Assembly (NCBI GenBank): GCA_944380725.1
Contig: CALWIK010000002.1
Span: 1 to 64,000 of the forward strand
Origin: an uncultured Clostridia bacterium
GTDB taxonomy: Bacteria > Bacillota > Clostridia > Oscillospirales > Acutalibacteraceae
Direction of reading: 5' to 3'
Length of the DNA stretch: 64,000 nucleotides
Part shown: positions 24,313 through 33,178 of the stretch, in pieces
Position numbering within the stretch: the stretch's first letter is position 1
Layout: each line of letters begins with the position of its first letter
Position numbers and translations under genes: made by a program
Notes under the pieces: generated by a model
What the model was told of the DNA's origin: nothing
The model's input: only the letters and a program-made list of their open reading frames with translations
The model's database searches: none

Positions 24313-25479
24313 ATGAACAGTATATTGCAAAAACGTGTTGTTGAGACGCAGATTTACCTGCTTATCGGGATTTTTGCCTTGGGGCTGGTGCTGTTTGCCC
24401 GCGAAACGTCGCAGGCCGCTGCCGGGGCGCTCGCGCTGTGCGCGCAGGTACTTGTCCCGTCGCTCTTCCCGTTTTTCGTCGTGTCCTCGCTGTGCGTGCA
24501 GACCGGGATGGCTTTTTTGGCAGGCCGCGCTTTTGAAAAGCCCATGCGGCTTCTGTTCGGCGTGCCCGGCGCATGCGCCCCGGCCTTTGTCCTGGGGCTG
24601 GTCGGCGGCTACCCGGTGGGCGCGCAGGCCGTTGTCTCTCTGTACAAACAGGGCGTATGCACCAAAACGGAAGCAGAACGCCTGCTCGCATTCTGCAACA
24701 ACTGCGGCCCCGCCTTTATCTTCGGCGCCGTCGGGGCATCCATGCTGGGTGGCAGCGGAGCCGGTGCACTGCTGTATGTCCCCCACATACTGGCCTCGGC
24801 GGCCGTCGGCGTCCTGTTTTCCCTGCGCGCGCGGCGGGGCGGTTCAGAAGGCCGCCCCCACGCCGGCATCGTCTGCACGCCGTTCAGCCGCGCCTTTACC
24901 ACTGCCGTGACCACATCGTTTTCTTCAGTGCTCAACGTCTGCGCTTTTGTCATTTTTTTCGCCGTCGCTATCCGGCTGCTGCACCTGCTTGGTGTCATTC
25001 CCGCGCTGGCAAACGCACTGAATGCGCTGGTTCCCGCGCTCGACCCCGGTCTTGCCGACCAGATGCTGAGCGGGCTGCTCGAAGTGACGAGCGGCGTCAA
25101 GGGCCTGCTGTCCCTGGACACCGGAATGGCGGTTCGTCTGACCGCCGCTGCCTTTCTGCTGGGCTGGGCCGGGCTTTCGGTACACTGCCAGGTCGTCGCC
25201 CTGATCGGCGGCAGCGGATTGTCCCCCCTGCCGTATATGGCGGGCAAAGCCCTGCAAGGCTGCCTAGCTGCGCTGCTGACCTGGCTCGCCCTGTCCCTGT
25301 TTCCCGCCGCGGCCGCCGTTTCAGGGACGTCGTCCGCTCCCATCCCTTTTCCTGCCGATTTTCCCTCCCTTTTCTGGCCCGCTTTTGCTTCGTCTGTCGT
25401 ATGCTGGCTGAGCTTTGCCGCCCTTTCCCTGCTTTTCCGGCTCATTACCCGTTGTAAAAACAGGGGGTTTCCTGTATAA
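24313..25479 (+). CDS. ylbJ: Sporulation integral membrane protein YlbJ
   Basis: Polytopic membrane protein of the nucleoside-recognition (gate) type, needed for spore cortex formation in Bacillus. The 388 residues contain several membrane segments, the LGLVGGYPVGAQAV loop and the CNNCGPAFIFGAVGASMLG segment characteristic of YlbJ. What it transports, if anything, is unknown. CGGAGCC precedes the ATG. It is divergent from yqfC; the 74-bp gap must hold both promoters. The promoter of the next gene lies inside its 3' end. Confidence 0.93.
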   Translation: MNSILQKRVVETQIYLLIGIFALGLVLFARETSQAAAGALALCAQVLVPSLFPFFVVSSLCVQTGMAFLAGRAFEKPMRLLFGVPGACAPAFVLGLVGGYPVGAQAVVSLYKQGVCTKTEAERLLAFCNNCGPAFIFGAVGASMLGGSGAGALLYVPHILASAAVGVLFSLRARRGGSEGRPHAGIVCTPFSRAFTTAVTTSFSSVLNVCAFVIFFAVAIRLLHLLGVIPALANALNALVPALDPGLADQMLSGLLEVTSGVKGLLSLDTGMAVRLTAAAFLLGWAGLSVHCQVVALIGGSGLSPLPYMAGKALQGCLAALLTWLALSLFPAAAAVSGTSSAPIPFPADFPSLFWPAFASSVVCWLSFAALSLLFRLITRCKNRGFPV

Positions 25480-25480
25480 T
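25452..25480 (+). promoter_or_regulatory. Promoter of the small four-cysteine protein gene
   Basis: TTGTAA (25452-25457), 17-bp spacer, perfect TATAAT (25475-25480). It overlaps the end of ylbJ and lies about 20 bp upstream of the GGAGG of the next gene. Confidence 0.75.
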
Positions 25481-25513
25481 GATGTCAAAAGCATCGCAAA
25501 GGAGGCGCAGGCA

Positions 25514-25720
25514 TTGCTGTACGACGAACCGCCCCGCAGGGTATGCGCCCTGTGTCAGCACGCCCGCGATTTTCGCGGCGACGAAATGCTGTGCACGAAA
25601 AAAGGACCTGTGTCCTTTGACTTCCACTGCCGTCATTTCCGTTACGACCCCATGCGCCGAAAGCCGTCGGCGCCTGCGCTGCCCCGCGCCCTGCCCGCGC
25701 CAGAGGCTTTTCAGCTGTAA
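25514..25720 (+). CDS. Small putative zinc-binding protein with four cysteines
   Basis: A 68-residue protein with Cys11-x2-Cys14, Cys27 and Cys39, spaced as in small zinc ribbons. The core reads CALCQHARDF, then MLCTKKGPV, then FHCRHFRYDPMRRKP. Similar cysteine-rich hypothetical proteins with a C-terminal RYDP motif occur in Clostridia; function unknown. The likely start is TTG at 25514 with GGAGG eight bases upstream; the frame extends further 5' into ylbJ without a ribosome site. It has its own promoter, and a hairpin follows its stop. Confidence 0.75.
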   Translation: MLYDEPPRRVCALCQHARDFRGDEMLCTKKGPVSFDFHCRHFRYDPMRRKPSAPALPRALPAPEAFQL

Positions 25721-25721
25721 A

Positions 25722-25748
25722 GAAAGAGCTTTCCCACTCGGCTCTTTC
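25722..25748 (+). terminator. Hairpin after the small cysteine-rich gene
   Basis: Perfect 8-bp arms GAAAGAGC and GCTCTTTC around an 11-nt loop, starting 2 bp after the stop. The tail is CCCC and not T-rich, so termination efficiency is doubtful. Confidence 0.4.
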
Positions 25749-25792
25749 CCCACCGCAAACGCTTCGCTGGTTTGCGCCGGGGGCCTAACCCC

Positions 25793-26028
25793 ATTCGGCT
25801 CACTTCGTTCGAGCCTCATGGGGGCCCCATTTATTTAATTGCTTCGGGTCGGCAAAGCCTCCCCTCTGCATACGCCGCCACCCGGCGGCGTCCCGGCTGC
25901 GCCGGGTCCCATTCGGCTCACTCCGTTCGAGCCTCATGGGGGCCCCTTTGATTCAATTGCTCCGGGTCGGCAAAGCCTCCCCTGCGCACACGCCGCCGCC
26001 CGGCGGCGTCCCGGCTGCGCCGGGTCCC
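25793..26028. repeat. 118-bp tandem repeat, two units, each with three hairpins
   Basis: Unit 1 is 25793-25910 and unit 2 is 25911-26028, the same length and nearly the same sequence. Each can form three stems: CCCAT-GGCTC pairing with GAGCC-ATGGG across a 2x2 internal loop (for unit 1 it starts at 25789 just upstream), CGCCGCC with GGCGGCG, and CCCGGC with GCCGGG. Differences between units fall mainly in loops. There are no spacers, so this is not CRISPR. Confidence 0.85.
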
Positions 26029-26217
26029 GAGGATGCCGCACGGATGCTTTTTACACACCGGCGCGTCCCACAGGGCCCTGCGTCATCCTCGCGAAGCGAG
26101 CTTGACGCCCCAAGCACCAACCTTTAGCAGGGAATGGATTCAACGCTGCTGTCGCCGCGCGGCTCAAGGCGCTTGCCGCCGTCCGCGCGGCATTGGTTAC
26201 GTTTTGGGCGTTTTTTG

Positions 26218-26247
26218 GTACTTTTTGTCGCTCGTGACAAAAAGTAC
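26218..26247. repeat. Perfect 12-bp inverted repeat
   Basis: GTACTTTTTGTC (26218-26229) and its exact complement (26236-26247) around a 6-nt centre. Origin unknown; no transcript end or gene next to it explains it. Confidence 0.7.
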
Positions 26248-26339
26248 GGCCTTCCCCCCGTGGCGGTGCGCAGCCGACAGGCACTGGGCTCCGCCGGCCT
26301 TCGGAATCGGCCAGATCTTTCCTCATCCGCCGCAGCTGG

Positions 26340-26664
26340 AGCACCGGCTGGCTGCTGGTCCGGCATGGGTGCAAAGTGACCTTGTGTTTACCGATGAACG
26401 CAGGCTGCACCTGACGAAATCCGCCGTTTATCGTGCCTTCAAAAAAGTGGTTGCATCCATCGGGCGGCCTGACGCGCGCTTTCACGACCTGCGGCATTCG
26501 TATGCCGTGGCCGCCATTCATTCCGGGGACGATATCAAAACGGTCCAGAGCAATCTCGGCCACGCCACAGCGGCACGCTGGACGTTTACGGGCATATCAC
26601 CGACAAAATGAAGCAGGAAAGCGCCGCCCGCATGGAGCAGTTCATTCAAAGCATTTCGGGGTAA
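26340..26664 (+). pseudogene. Remnant of a tyrosine recombinase (phage/ICE-type integrase)
   Basis: The C-terminal catalytic part of a site-specific integrase is recognisable: DLVFTDERRLHLT, then HDLRHSYAVAA with the conserved HxLRH, GDDIKTVQSNLGHAT, and, in a second frame, TLDVYGHITDKMKQESAARM with the nucleophilic Tyr. The frame breaks between the GHATAA and TLDVYGH parts at about 26576; comparison with the family pattern (AAFTLDVYGH) suggests about 4 lost bases. The N-terminal DNA-binding half is missing entirely. It runs toward tRNA-Cys, 88 bp from the tRNA 3' end, the usual position for an integrase that used the tRNA as attachment site. Base composition matches the GC-rich side. Confidence 0.85.
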
Positions 26665-26712
26665 TTTTCTGTAAGGGGTCAAAGTTGGGGTCAAAAGACT
26701 AAAAAAGACAAC

Positions 26713-26745
26713 AAAAAAACCCTGTAACCATTGCGGTTACAGGGT
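26713..26745 (-). terminator. Terminator of the tRNA operon
   Basis: Perfect 11-bp stem (ACCCTGTAACC at 26719-26729 with 26735-26745, 5-nt loop) followed on the minus strand by seven T residues (A run at 26713-26719 on the plus strand). It lies 8 bp after the tRNA-Cys CCA. Confidence 0.9.
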
Positions 26746-26752
26746 TTTTTGT

Positions 26753-26827
26753 TGGAGGCGCCACCCAGATTTGAACTGGGGAATCAGGGTTTTGCAGACC
26801 CGTGCCTTACCTCTTGGCTATGGCGCC
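26753..26827 (-). tRNA. tRNA-Cys(GCA)
   Basis: 75 nt with encoded CCA. Acceptor stem GGCGCC pairs with GGCGCC; anticodon loop CTGCAAA gives GCA; the T arm contains GTTCAAATC. Last gene of the operon, and the likely former attachment site of the integrase element beside it. Confidence 0.95.
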
Positions 26828-26910
26828 ATACAATACGACAGGAGCTTTGAAACACCAAAAACTCCTGTCTTTTTCTCACGAGATTTTCTCTCATTCACCT
26901 TCCTGTGTTT

Positions 26911-26950
26911 CCACTTCCATATGGCTCCCTTAAAAGCCATATGGAAGTGG
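26911..26950. repeat. Perfect 16-bp inverted repeat abutting the tRNA-Gly CCA end
   Basis: Arms 26911-26926 and 26935-26950 are exact complements around an 8-nt centre. The right arm includes the three bases that encode the CCA of tRNA-Gly. No T run follows, and tRNA-Cys lies downstream, so this is not an ordinary operon-end terminator. It could be a processing signal, a small palindromic insertion, or a joining artefact. Confidence 0.85.
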
Positions 26951-27023
26951 AGCGGATGACGAGGCTCGAACTCGCTACCTCCACCTTGGCAAGGTGGCGC
27001 TCTACCAGATGAGCTACATCCGC
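26948..27023 (-). tRNA. tRNA-Gly(GCC)
   Basis: 76 nt with encoded CCA. Starts GCGGATGTAGCTC; anticodon loop TTGCCAA gives GCC; T arm GTTCGAGCC. It lies 4 bp downstream of tRNA-Phe; a 120-bp gap with an inverted repeat separates it from tRNA-Cys. Confidence 0.95.
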
Positions 27024-27027
27024 AAAG

Positions 27028-27103
<76 letters not shown>

Positions 27104-27109
27104 AAACTA

Positions 27110-27186
27110 TGGCGACCCGAAACGGGCTCGAACCGTCGACCTCTAGCGTGACAGGCTAGCGTTCTAACCAACTGAACTACCGGGCC
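27110..27186 (-). tRNA. tRNA-Asp(GTC)
   Basis: 77 nt with encoded CCA. Starts GGCCCGGTAGTTC; anticodon loop CTGTCAC gives GTC; T arm GTTCGAGCC. 6 bp from tRNA-Val. Confidence 0.96.
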
Positions 27187-27192
27187 GTATGT

Positions 27193-27268
27193 TGGTGGGA
27201 ACAACAGGGCTCGAACCTGTGACCCCCTGCTTGTAAGGCAGGTGCTCTCCCAGCTGAGCTATGCTCCC
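27193..27268 (-). tRNA. tRNA-Val(TAC)
   Basis: 76 nt with encoded CCA. Starts GGGAGCATAGCTC; anticodon loop CTTACAA gives TAC; T arm GTTCGAGCC. First gene of the operon, 51 bp downstream of the -10 element. Confidence 0.96.
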
Positions 27269-27319
27269 AAAAATACCATCGCCATAACGTTATTTTCAAC
27301 TTATTTTGCGACGATATTA

Positions 27320-27348
27320 ATCATAACCCATCTTTTTCAATCTGTCAA
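27320..27348 (-). promoter_or_regulatory. Promoter of the Val-Asp-Phe-Gly-Cys tRNA operon
   Basis: Minus strand perfect TTGACA (27343-27348), 17-bp spacer, TATGAT (27320-27325). It lies in AT-rich sequence. The rest of the 243-bp gap to uvrA (27269-27511) shows no gene. Confidence 0.85.
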
Positions 27349-27511
27349 CACCTTTTTATAAATTTTTCAAAAATAAAAAATCTCAAAATTCTACTTAATG
27401 ACTAACTATTCTTTAAAATAAAATTTCATCTCTTTTTACATTAATATGCACATAAATCTAATATGATTACTTTCTGGTTTATTTCTTATACGTCACTTTT
27501 GTGAGTTATTT

Positions 27512-30343
27512 TCACTTTTTGTGGATAAAATTTTTTAAATACTTACCTGTATAGGATTTTTTAACTGCACAAATATCTTCTGGTGTTCCTGCCACGACTA
27601 CCTTACCACCCTTGTCTCCACCTTCAGGTCCCAAATCTATTATATAATCAGCAGTTTTTATTAAATCAAGATTATGTTCTATTACGACCACTGTATTTCC
27701 AGCATCCACCAATCTTTGCAATACATCAATAAGCTTATGAACATCCGCAATGTGTAAGCCTGTTGTTGGTTCATCGAGCACATAAATAGTTTTTCCCGTT
27801 GCCCTTTTAGAAAGTTCTGTTGCTAACTTTACTCTCTGAGCTTCGCCTCCAGATAAGGTTGTTGCAGATTGGCCAAGTTTAATATATCCAAGGCCTACGT
27901 CGCAAAGGGTCTGCAATTTGCGAGAGATTTTAGGTATATTTTCAAAAAACTTAACTGCTTCTTCAATCGTCATTTCTAGAACATCATGTATTGTTTTTCC
28001 TTTATATTTTACCTCCAAAGTTTCTCTATTATAGCGTTTACCTTTACAGATGTCACAGGGCACATAAATATCTGGCAAAAAATGCATTTCTATTTTTATC
28101 AAGCCATCTCCCTGACATGCCTCACATCTTCCTCCTTTTACATTAAAAGAGAATCTACTACTCGTAAATCCTTTTATTTTGGCATCGTTAGTAGACGCAA
28201 AAAGTTCACGAATATCTGTAAAAACTCCAGTATAAGTTGCTGGGTTAGATCTAGGTGTACGGCCAATTGGCGCTTGACTTATATCTATTATTTTGTCTAG
28301 ATTTTCAATACCAATTATTTCTTTATACTTTCCTGGTTTTTTTCGAGCGCCATTTAGCTGTAAAGCTAAACTTTTGTATAAAATCTCATTTATCAGCGAT
28401 GATTTGCCAGAACCTGAAACACCAGTAACACAGATAAACATACCTAGTGGAATCTCAACATCGATATTTTTCAGATTATTTTGAGCTGCACCTAAAATTT
28501 TAATTTTTTTGCCATTTCCACCGCGTCTTTTTTGTGGCACTTCAACAGACTTTTTGCCGCTTAAATACTGACCAGTAATTGAATTCTCACATTTTTTTAT
28601 ATCATTTATACTTCCGCAACAAACCACATTCCCTCCATGAACTCCCGCGCCTGGACCAATGTCGATAATATAATCTGCAGCATACATTGTGTCCTCATCG
28701 TGTTCCACAACAATAACTGTATTGCCGATATCTCGGAGTCTTTTTAATGTTGCCAGTAATTTATCATTATCTCGTTGATGTAGTCCTATGCTCGGCTCGT
28801 CTAAAATATACAGCACACCCATCAAAGAGGAACCTATTTGTGTAGCTAGCCGTATTCGTTGACTTTCTCCTCCAGATAACGTTCCCGAAGCTCTAGCTAA
28901 TGTTAAATACTCTAAACCCACACTTTTTAAAAAGCCAAGACGTTCTTTAATTTCTTTAAGGATCTCGCTAGCTATCATTTTTTCTTTTTCAGCTAATTTT
29001 AGATTATTAACAAATTCCAAAATCTTTACAACAGACTTTTTGCAGAGCTCACTTATATTTATTCCTCCAACTGTAACTGCTAAACTTTCTGGAGATAATC
29101 TATCTCCTTTGCAGCTATCACAAGGTATTGCACTCATATATGATTCTATGTCCTCTTTTGTAAAGCTACTCTGAGATTCTCTATAGCGTCGTTCCAGATT
29201 ATTTATAATCCCTTCAAAAGCAGCATTATAAGAAAATTTTGCCTTTTGACTCTCCCTTACAACATTTAACTTCTCTCCTTTTGAACCGTATAAAAGAATA
29301 TCAACTATCTCATCTGGCAAGTCTTTAATTGGCATATCTAAAGAGAAGTTATATTTTCTAGCCAATGCTTCATAGTACATTCTAGCAATGCTAGACGCAC
29401 TTTCTGAATACCAACCATAGGCTTTTATTGCACTTTGATTTATCGACAGATTCTTATCTGGTAAAATAAGGTCTGGGTCAATCCGCATAAATATTCCAAG
29501 CCCCATGCACTTTTTGCAAGCTCCGTGCGGGCTATTAAAAGAAAACATCCTCGGTGACAGTTCTTCTATACTAGTTCCGTGTTCTGGACAAGCATAATTT
29601 TGTGAAAAAAGAATATCTTCTCCCGCCACCACATTAACAATTATAAGTCCGTTAGAGAGCTCTCCCGCCGTTTCAATAGAATCAGCTAATCTCGAGCGCA
29701 CCCCATCTTTTATTACAATGCGATCAACTACAATCTCTATAGTATGTTTTTTATTTTTTTCTAATTTTATTTCTTCTGCTAAATCATAGACTATTCCGTC
29801 TACACGGACTCTAACATAACCACTCTTTCGTGCATTTTCTAATTCTTTAATATGAGCTCCCTTTCGCGCACGCACTATAGGAGATAAAATTTGCAATTTT
29901 TTCCCTTCACCCAAAGTCATAACCTTATCTACAATTTGATCAATAGTCTGCTGTTTTATTTCTCTTCCACAAATTGGGCAATGCGGAACTCCAATTCTTG
30001 CATATAATAATCTCAAATAGTCATAGATCTCTGTAACTGTTCCAACTGTTGACCGTGGATTTTTAGAAGTTGTTTTCTGGTCAATCGATACTGCCGGCGA
30101 CAATCCTTCAATACTTTCCACTGCTGGTTTTTCCATTTGGCCCAAAAATTGCCTAGCATACGATGACAACGATTCAACATATCTTCTCTGACCTTCTGCA
30201 TAAATTGTATCAAAAGCAAGCGAAGATTTTCCCGAACCAGACAGCCCAGTTATAACAATTAATTTATCTCTTGGAATAACTAAATCTATATTTTTTAAAT
30301 TATGCTCTCTAGCACCTTTTATAATTATACTATTTCCAGACAT
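27512..30343 (-). CDS. uvrA: Excinuclease ABC subunit A
   Basis: Damage-sensing ATPase of nucleotide excision repair. The 943 residues have two ABC modules: first Walker A GLSGSGKS at 33-40 with signature [12 protein letters not shown], second Walker [10 protein letters not shown] with [12 protein letters not shown]. Zinc-finger cysteines are present in CPICGREI and in the CEACQGDG ... CDICKGKRY region. GGAGG precedes the ATG. It follows uvrB by 32 bp, the classical uvrB-uvrA operon. Codon use is strongly AT-rich, in contrast with uvrC at 13-15 kb. Confidence 0.98.
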   Translation of the reverse strand: MSGNSIIIKGAREHNLKNIDLVIPRDKLIVITGLSGSGKSSLAFDTIYAEGQRRYVESLSSYARQFLGQMEKPAVESIEGLSPAVSIDQKTTSKNPRSTVGTVTEIYDYLRLLYARIGVPHCPICGREIKQQTIDQIVDKVMTLGEGKKLQILSPIVRARKGAHIKELENARKSGYVRVRVDGIVYDLAEEIKLEKNKKHTIEIVVDRIVIKDGVRSRLADSIETAGELSNGLIIVNVVAGEDILFSQNYACPEHGTSIEELSPRMFSFNSPHGACKKCMGLGIFMRIDPDLILPDKNLSINQSAIKAYGWYSESASSIARMYYEALARKYNFSLDMPIKDLPDEIVDILLYGSKGEKLNVVRESQKAKFSYNAAFEGIINNLERRYRESQSSFTKEDIESYMSAIPCDSCKGDRLSPESLAVTVGGINISELCKKSVVKILEFVNNLKLAEKEKMIASEILKEIKERLGFLKSVGLEYLTLARASGTLSGGESQRIRLATQIGSSLMGVLYILDEPSIGLHQRDNDKLLATLKRLRDIGNTVIVVEHDEDTMYAADYIIDIGPGAGVHGGNVVCCGSINDIKKCENSITGQYLSGKKSVEVPQKRRGGNGKKIKILGAAQNNLKNIDVEIPLGMFICVTGVSGSGKSSLINEILYKSLALQLNGARKKPGKYKEIIGIENLDKIIDISQAPIGRTPRSNPATYTGVFTDIRELFASTNDAKIKGFTSSRFSFNVKGGRCEACQGDGLIKIEMHFLPDIYVPCDICKGKRYNRETLEVKYKGKTIHDVLEMTIEEAVKFFENIPKISRKLQTLCDVGLGYIKLGQSATTLSGGEAQRVKLATELSKRATGKTIYVLDEPTTGLHIADVHKLIDVLQRLVDAGNTVVVIEHNLDLIKTADYIIDLGPEGGDKGGKVVVAGTPEDICAVKKSYTGKYLKNFIHKK

Positions 30344-30375
30344 TTTTGCCTCCTTAACCTAATTTAATCTAAAAA

Positions 30376-32328
30376 TTATTTCCTTAACTCTTTTATTTTA
30401 TCTCTAAGAAATGCCGCATGTTCAAATTCTAATAATTTTGCAGCCGCTTTCATTTCTTTTTCAAGCTCCAAAATAAGGCTTTCTTTTTGACTTCTTGTCA
30501 ATTTTTTCTTTACCTTTTTACTAGCCTCTTCATAAGATGAGATCTCCAAAACATCTGCAACCTTTTTTACTATGGTTTTAGGAATAATTCCATGTTCTTT
30601 ATTATATTCAATCTGTATTTTTCTCCTTCTTTCAGTTTCTCTTATCGCACTTTCCATCGAAGGCGTAACAAAGTCTGCATACATAATTACCTGACCATTT
30701 GCATTTCTAGCAGCTCTTCCGATGGTCTGAATAAGCGAGCGCTCAGAACGCAAAAAGCCCTCTTTATCGGCATCCAAAATAGCCACTAAAGAAACCTCCG
30801 GGATATCAAGCCCCTCTCTTAGAAGGTTTATTCCAACCAAAACATCGAACTCTCCCTTGCGCAGATCTCTAACTATTTCCATTCGCTCAACTGTATCGAT
30901 CCCATAATGCATATATTTAACTTGTATCCCAGCCTCTTGCAAATAACTAGTCAAATCCTCTGCCATTTTTTTTGTCAATGTTGTAACCAAAACTCGCTCT
31001 TTCATCTCTGTTCTTTTGTTTATTTCCGAAATCAAATCATCTATCTGACCCCCAACAGGTTTTACAACAACCTCCGGATCGACAAGGCCTGTTGGTCTAA
31101 TAACCTGCTCAACTATTTGAGAACTAATTTCTTTTTCAAAATCTCCGGGTGTTGCACTAACAAATACAACCTGATTAATCTTATTATAGAACTCATCATA
31201 AGTTAGAGGTCTATTGTCATAAGCTGACGGTAATCTAAAGCCATAATCTATTAAATTTTGTTTTCGTGCTCGGTCACCGGCATACATGCTTCTCACCTGT
31301 GGCAACATAACATGCGACTCATCAACAAACATTAAAAAATCTTCAGGAAAGTAATCTAGCAAAGTGAACGGTTCCTCTCCCTCTTTTCTGCCAGATAACA
31401 CTCGAGAATAATTTTCGATTCCCTTACAAAAACCTATTTCTTCCAACATTTCTATATCATAACGAGTTCTCTGCTCTATCCTCTGCGCTTCTAATAGTTT
31501 TTCATTATCAACAAAAAATTTAACTCTCTGATTTAATTCCTGCTCAATCTCTAAAATAGCCTTATGCATCTTTTCCTTTGGTACAATATAATGTGATGCA
31601 GGATATATCGCGACATGTTTAATAATTGCCTTGATTTCTCCAGTTAACGGGTTAACTTCGCTCAAACGATCTATTTCGTCGCCAAAAAATTCCACCCGTA
31701 TTACAGTATCGTTTGACATAGCAGGAAAAATCTCAACAACATCTCCCCTAACCCTAAATTTATTTCTAATCAAATTCACATCATTACGTTCATACTGAAG
31801 TTCAACCAATTTTTTTAATATTTCATCCCTGCTTTTTTGCATGCCAGGACGCAATGAAATTACCATAGTACGGTAATCAATAGGGTTGCCAAGACTATAT
31901 ATACAAGAAACGCTCGCTACAATTATAACATCACGTCGCTCAGATAAAGCTGATGTTGCTGAATGTCGCAATTTATCTATTTCATCATTAATAGAAGAGT
32001 CTTTTTCTATATAAGTATCGGTCGTAGCAACATAGGCTTCTGGCTGATAATAGTCATAATAAGAGACAAAATATTCTACTGCATTTTCAGGAAAAAATTC
32101 ACGAAATTCCGAACAGAGTTGCGCCGCCAAAGTCTTATTATGAGCCAAAACTAAAGTTGGTCGGTTTAACTTTGCAATTACGTTAGCCATAGTAAATGTT
32201 TTGCCAGATCCAGTAACACCAAGCAGTGTTTGCTCTTTATACCCTTTATTTATTCCATCAACCAACGCTTTAATCGCCTTAGGCTGATCTCCTGTTGGAT
32301 TATAGTCAGATTTTAATTTAAAGTTCAT
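30376..32328 (-). CDS. uvrB: Excinuclease ABC subunit B
   Basis: Helicase-like damage verifier that receives DNA from UvrA and recruits UvrC. The 650 residues show Walker A GVTGSGKT at 37-44, the beta-hairpin region [20 protein letters not shown], the DESHV box, helicase motif VI (QTIGRAARN), and the C-terminal UVR motif ([16 protein letters not shown]) that pairs with the UVR motif of UvrC. It starts 16 bp after radC. Confidence 0.98.
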   Translation of the reverse strand: MNFKLKSDYNPTGDQPKAIKALVDGINKGYKEQTLLGVTGSGKTFTMANVIAKLNRPTLVLAHNKTLAAQLCSEFREFFPENAVEYFVSYYDYYQPEAYVATTDTYIEKDSSINDEIDKLRHSATSALSERRDVIIVASVSCIYSLGNPIDYRTMVISLRPGMQKSRDEILKKLVELQYERNDVNLIRNKFRVRGDVVEIFPAMSNDTVIRVEFFGDEIDRLSEVNPLTGEIKAIIKHVAIYPASHYIVPKEKMHKAILEIEQELNQRVKFFVDNEKLLEAQRIEQRTRYDIEMLEEIGFCKGIENYSRVLSGRKEGEEPFTLLDYFPEDFLMFVDESHVMLPQVRSMYAGDRARKQNLIDYGFRLPSAYDNRPLTYDEFYNKINQVVFVSATPGDFEKEISSQIVEQVIRPTGLVDPEVVVKPVGGQIDDLISEINKRTEMKERVLVTTLTKKMAEDLTSYLQEAGIQVKYMHYGIDTVERMEIVRDLRKGEFDVLVGINLLREGLDIPEVSLVAILDADKEGFLRSERSLIQTIGRAARNANGQVIMYADFVTPSMESAIRETERRRKIQIEYNKEHGIIPKTIVKKVADVLEISSYEEASKKVKKKLTRSQKESLILELEKEMKAAAKLLEFEHAAFLRDKIKELRK

Positions 32329-32344
32329 AACAACTCACACTTTT

Positions 32345-33022
32345 TTATAATATTTGTTTCCCAATCTCACTCTCTGCAAGCGAAACATAATCATTATCTG
32401 CTACAATTATGTGATCAACTAATCTAATTTCGATTAAATTTAACGCATTCTTAAGCTCAATAGTAGTTTCGATGTCCTCTCTAGAAGGCAGTGCCATCCC
32501 ACTTGGATGGTTATGCGCAATAATAGCTCCCGTCGCATTAAATTTAAGCGCAAGTTCAATTATATCTCTAATATGAAAATTAGTAGATCCAAAGGACCCT
32601 TGAGAAATCACATCACAAAAAACCATATTTCGTTTAGCATCAAATAAAACTAAAACCACATGTTCTTTTATTCTTCCTATGAACTTGTTCAATATTATTT
32701 TGCCTATTTGATTTTTGGTTAATCTTTTACTATTAAATTTATAATTGCTTTCGGTATAAACTCTACTTAATTTAGAAACTAGTCTTATCAAAATTGCAGT
32801 AGACTCACCTATGCCATTTACTTCGAGAAGGGCATTAGTTGGTGCATCAAAAACTTGTGGCAAAGAACCAAATCTATTTAACAAAGTATGAGCTAATTCG
32901 TTTGTATCTTTTCTAGGAATTCCATAGTATAAAAGCATTTCTAAAAGTTCATGAGTTTCTAATGCATCTGCACCATACTTTAAAAATTTTTTCTTAAGTC
33001 TTTCTCTATGTCCACTATGCAA
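32345..33022 (-). CDS. radC: RadC family JAB-domain protein
   Basis: A 225-residue protein with an N-terminal helix-hairpin-helix part (LLEVNGIGEST) and a C-terminal JAMM metalloprotease-like domain with HNHPSG followed by the S/D ligands (MALPSREDIE). RadC is common, but its biochemical role is unsettled; older claims of a repair function are disputed. I start it at TTG 33022, seven bases after AGGAGG; the ATG at 33052 has no ribosome site. A TATAAT at 33084-33089 (minus) is the likely -10 of the radC-uvrB-uvrA run. Confidence 0.93.
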   Translation of the reverse strand: MHSGHRERLKKKFLKYGADALETHELLEMLLYYGIPRKDTNELAHTLLNRFGSLPQVFDAPTNALLEVNGIGESTAILIRLVSKLSRVYTESNYKFNSKRLTKNQIGKIILNKFIGRIKEHVVLVLFDAKRNMVFCDVISQGSFGSTNFHIRDIIELALKFNATGAIIAHNHPSGMALPSREDIETTIELKNALNLIEIRLVDHIIVADNDYVSLAESEIGKQIL

Positions 33023-33178
33023 CCAAAATCCTCCTCTCAAAAAATAATTCATTAAACCAAATAAACTTACTAAATTTGTATTTATTATACAATAAATTGC
33101 CTTATTTGAAAAGTTTTAAATCTTTTTAAAACATGGTATAATAGTAAAATCAGAAAATTCAGGAGCATAAATTCTATA

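Larger units (their letters stand above)
25749..26339. other. Non-coding, palindrome-rich region
   Basis: No credible gene is visible. Open frames here encode only low-complexity or repeated peptides. The stretch holds a 7-bp stem hairpin at 25754-25776, two units of a 118-bp tandem repeat, and a 12-bp perfect palindrome at 26218-26247. It has the look of decayed, repeat-laden intergenic DNA next to a lost mobile element. Confidence 0.6.

Noticed and set aside
25793..26028. Repeat array considered as CRISPR
   Set aside because: Two directly adjoining 118-bp units without spacers, and no cas genes in the window.
25839..26339. Plus-strand frames through the repeat region
   Set aside because: They translate the tandem repeats into low-complexity peptides and have no ribosome site.
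1..26660. GC-rich part considered as a genomic island in an AT-rich host
   Set aside because: It carries the essential wall cluster, era, coaD and rsmH, which are not island cargo; a foreign contig or mosaic explains it better.
26911..26950. Inverted repeat considered as a terminator
   Set aside because: No T run on the minus strand, and tRNA-Cys of the same operon lies downstream with a proper terminator after it.
32345..33022. radC considered as part of a mobile element or phage
   Set aside because: No integrase, phage or plasmid gene is near; it is tightly linked with uvrB-uvrA.
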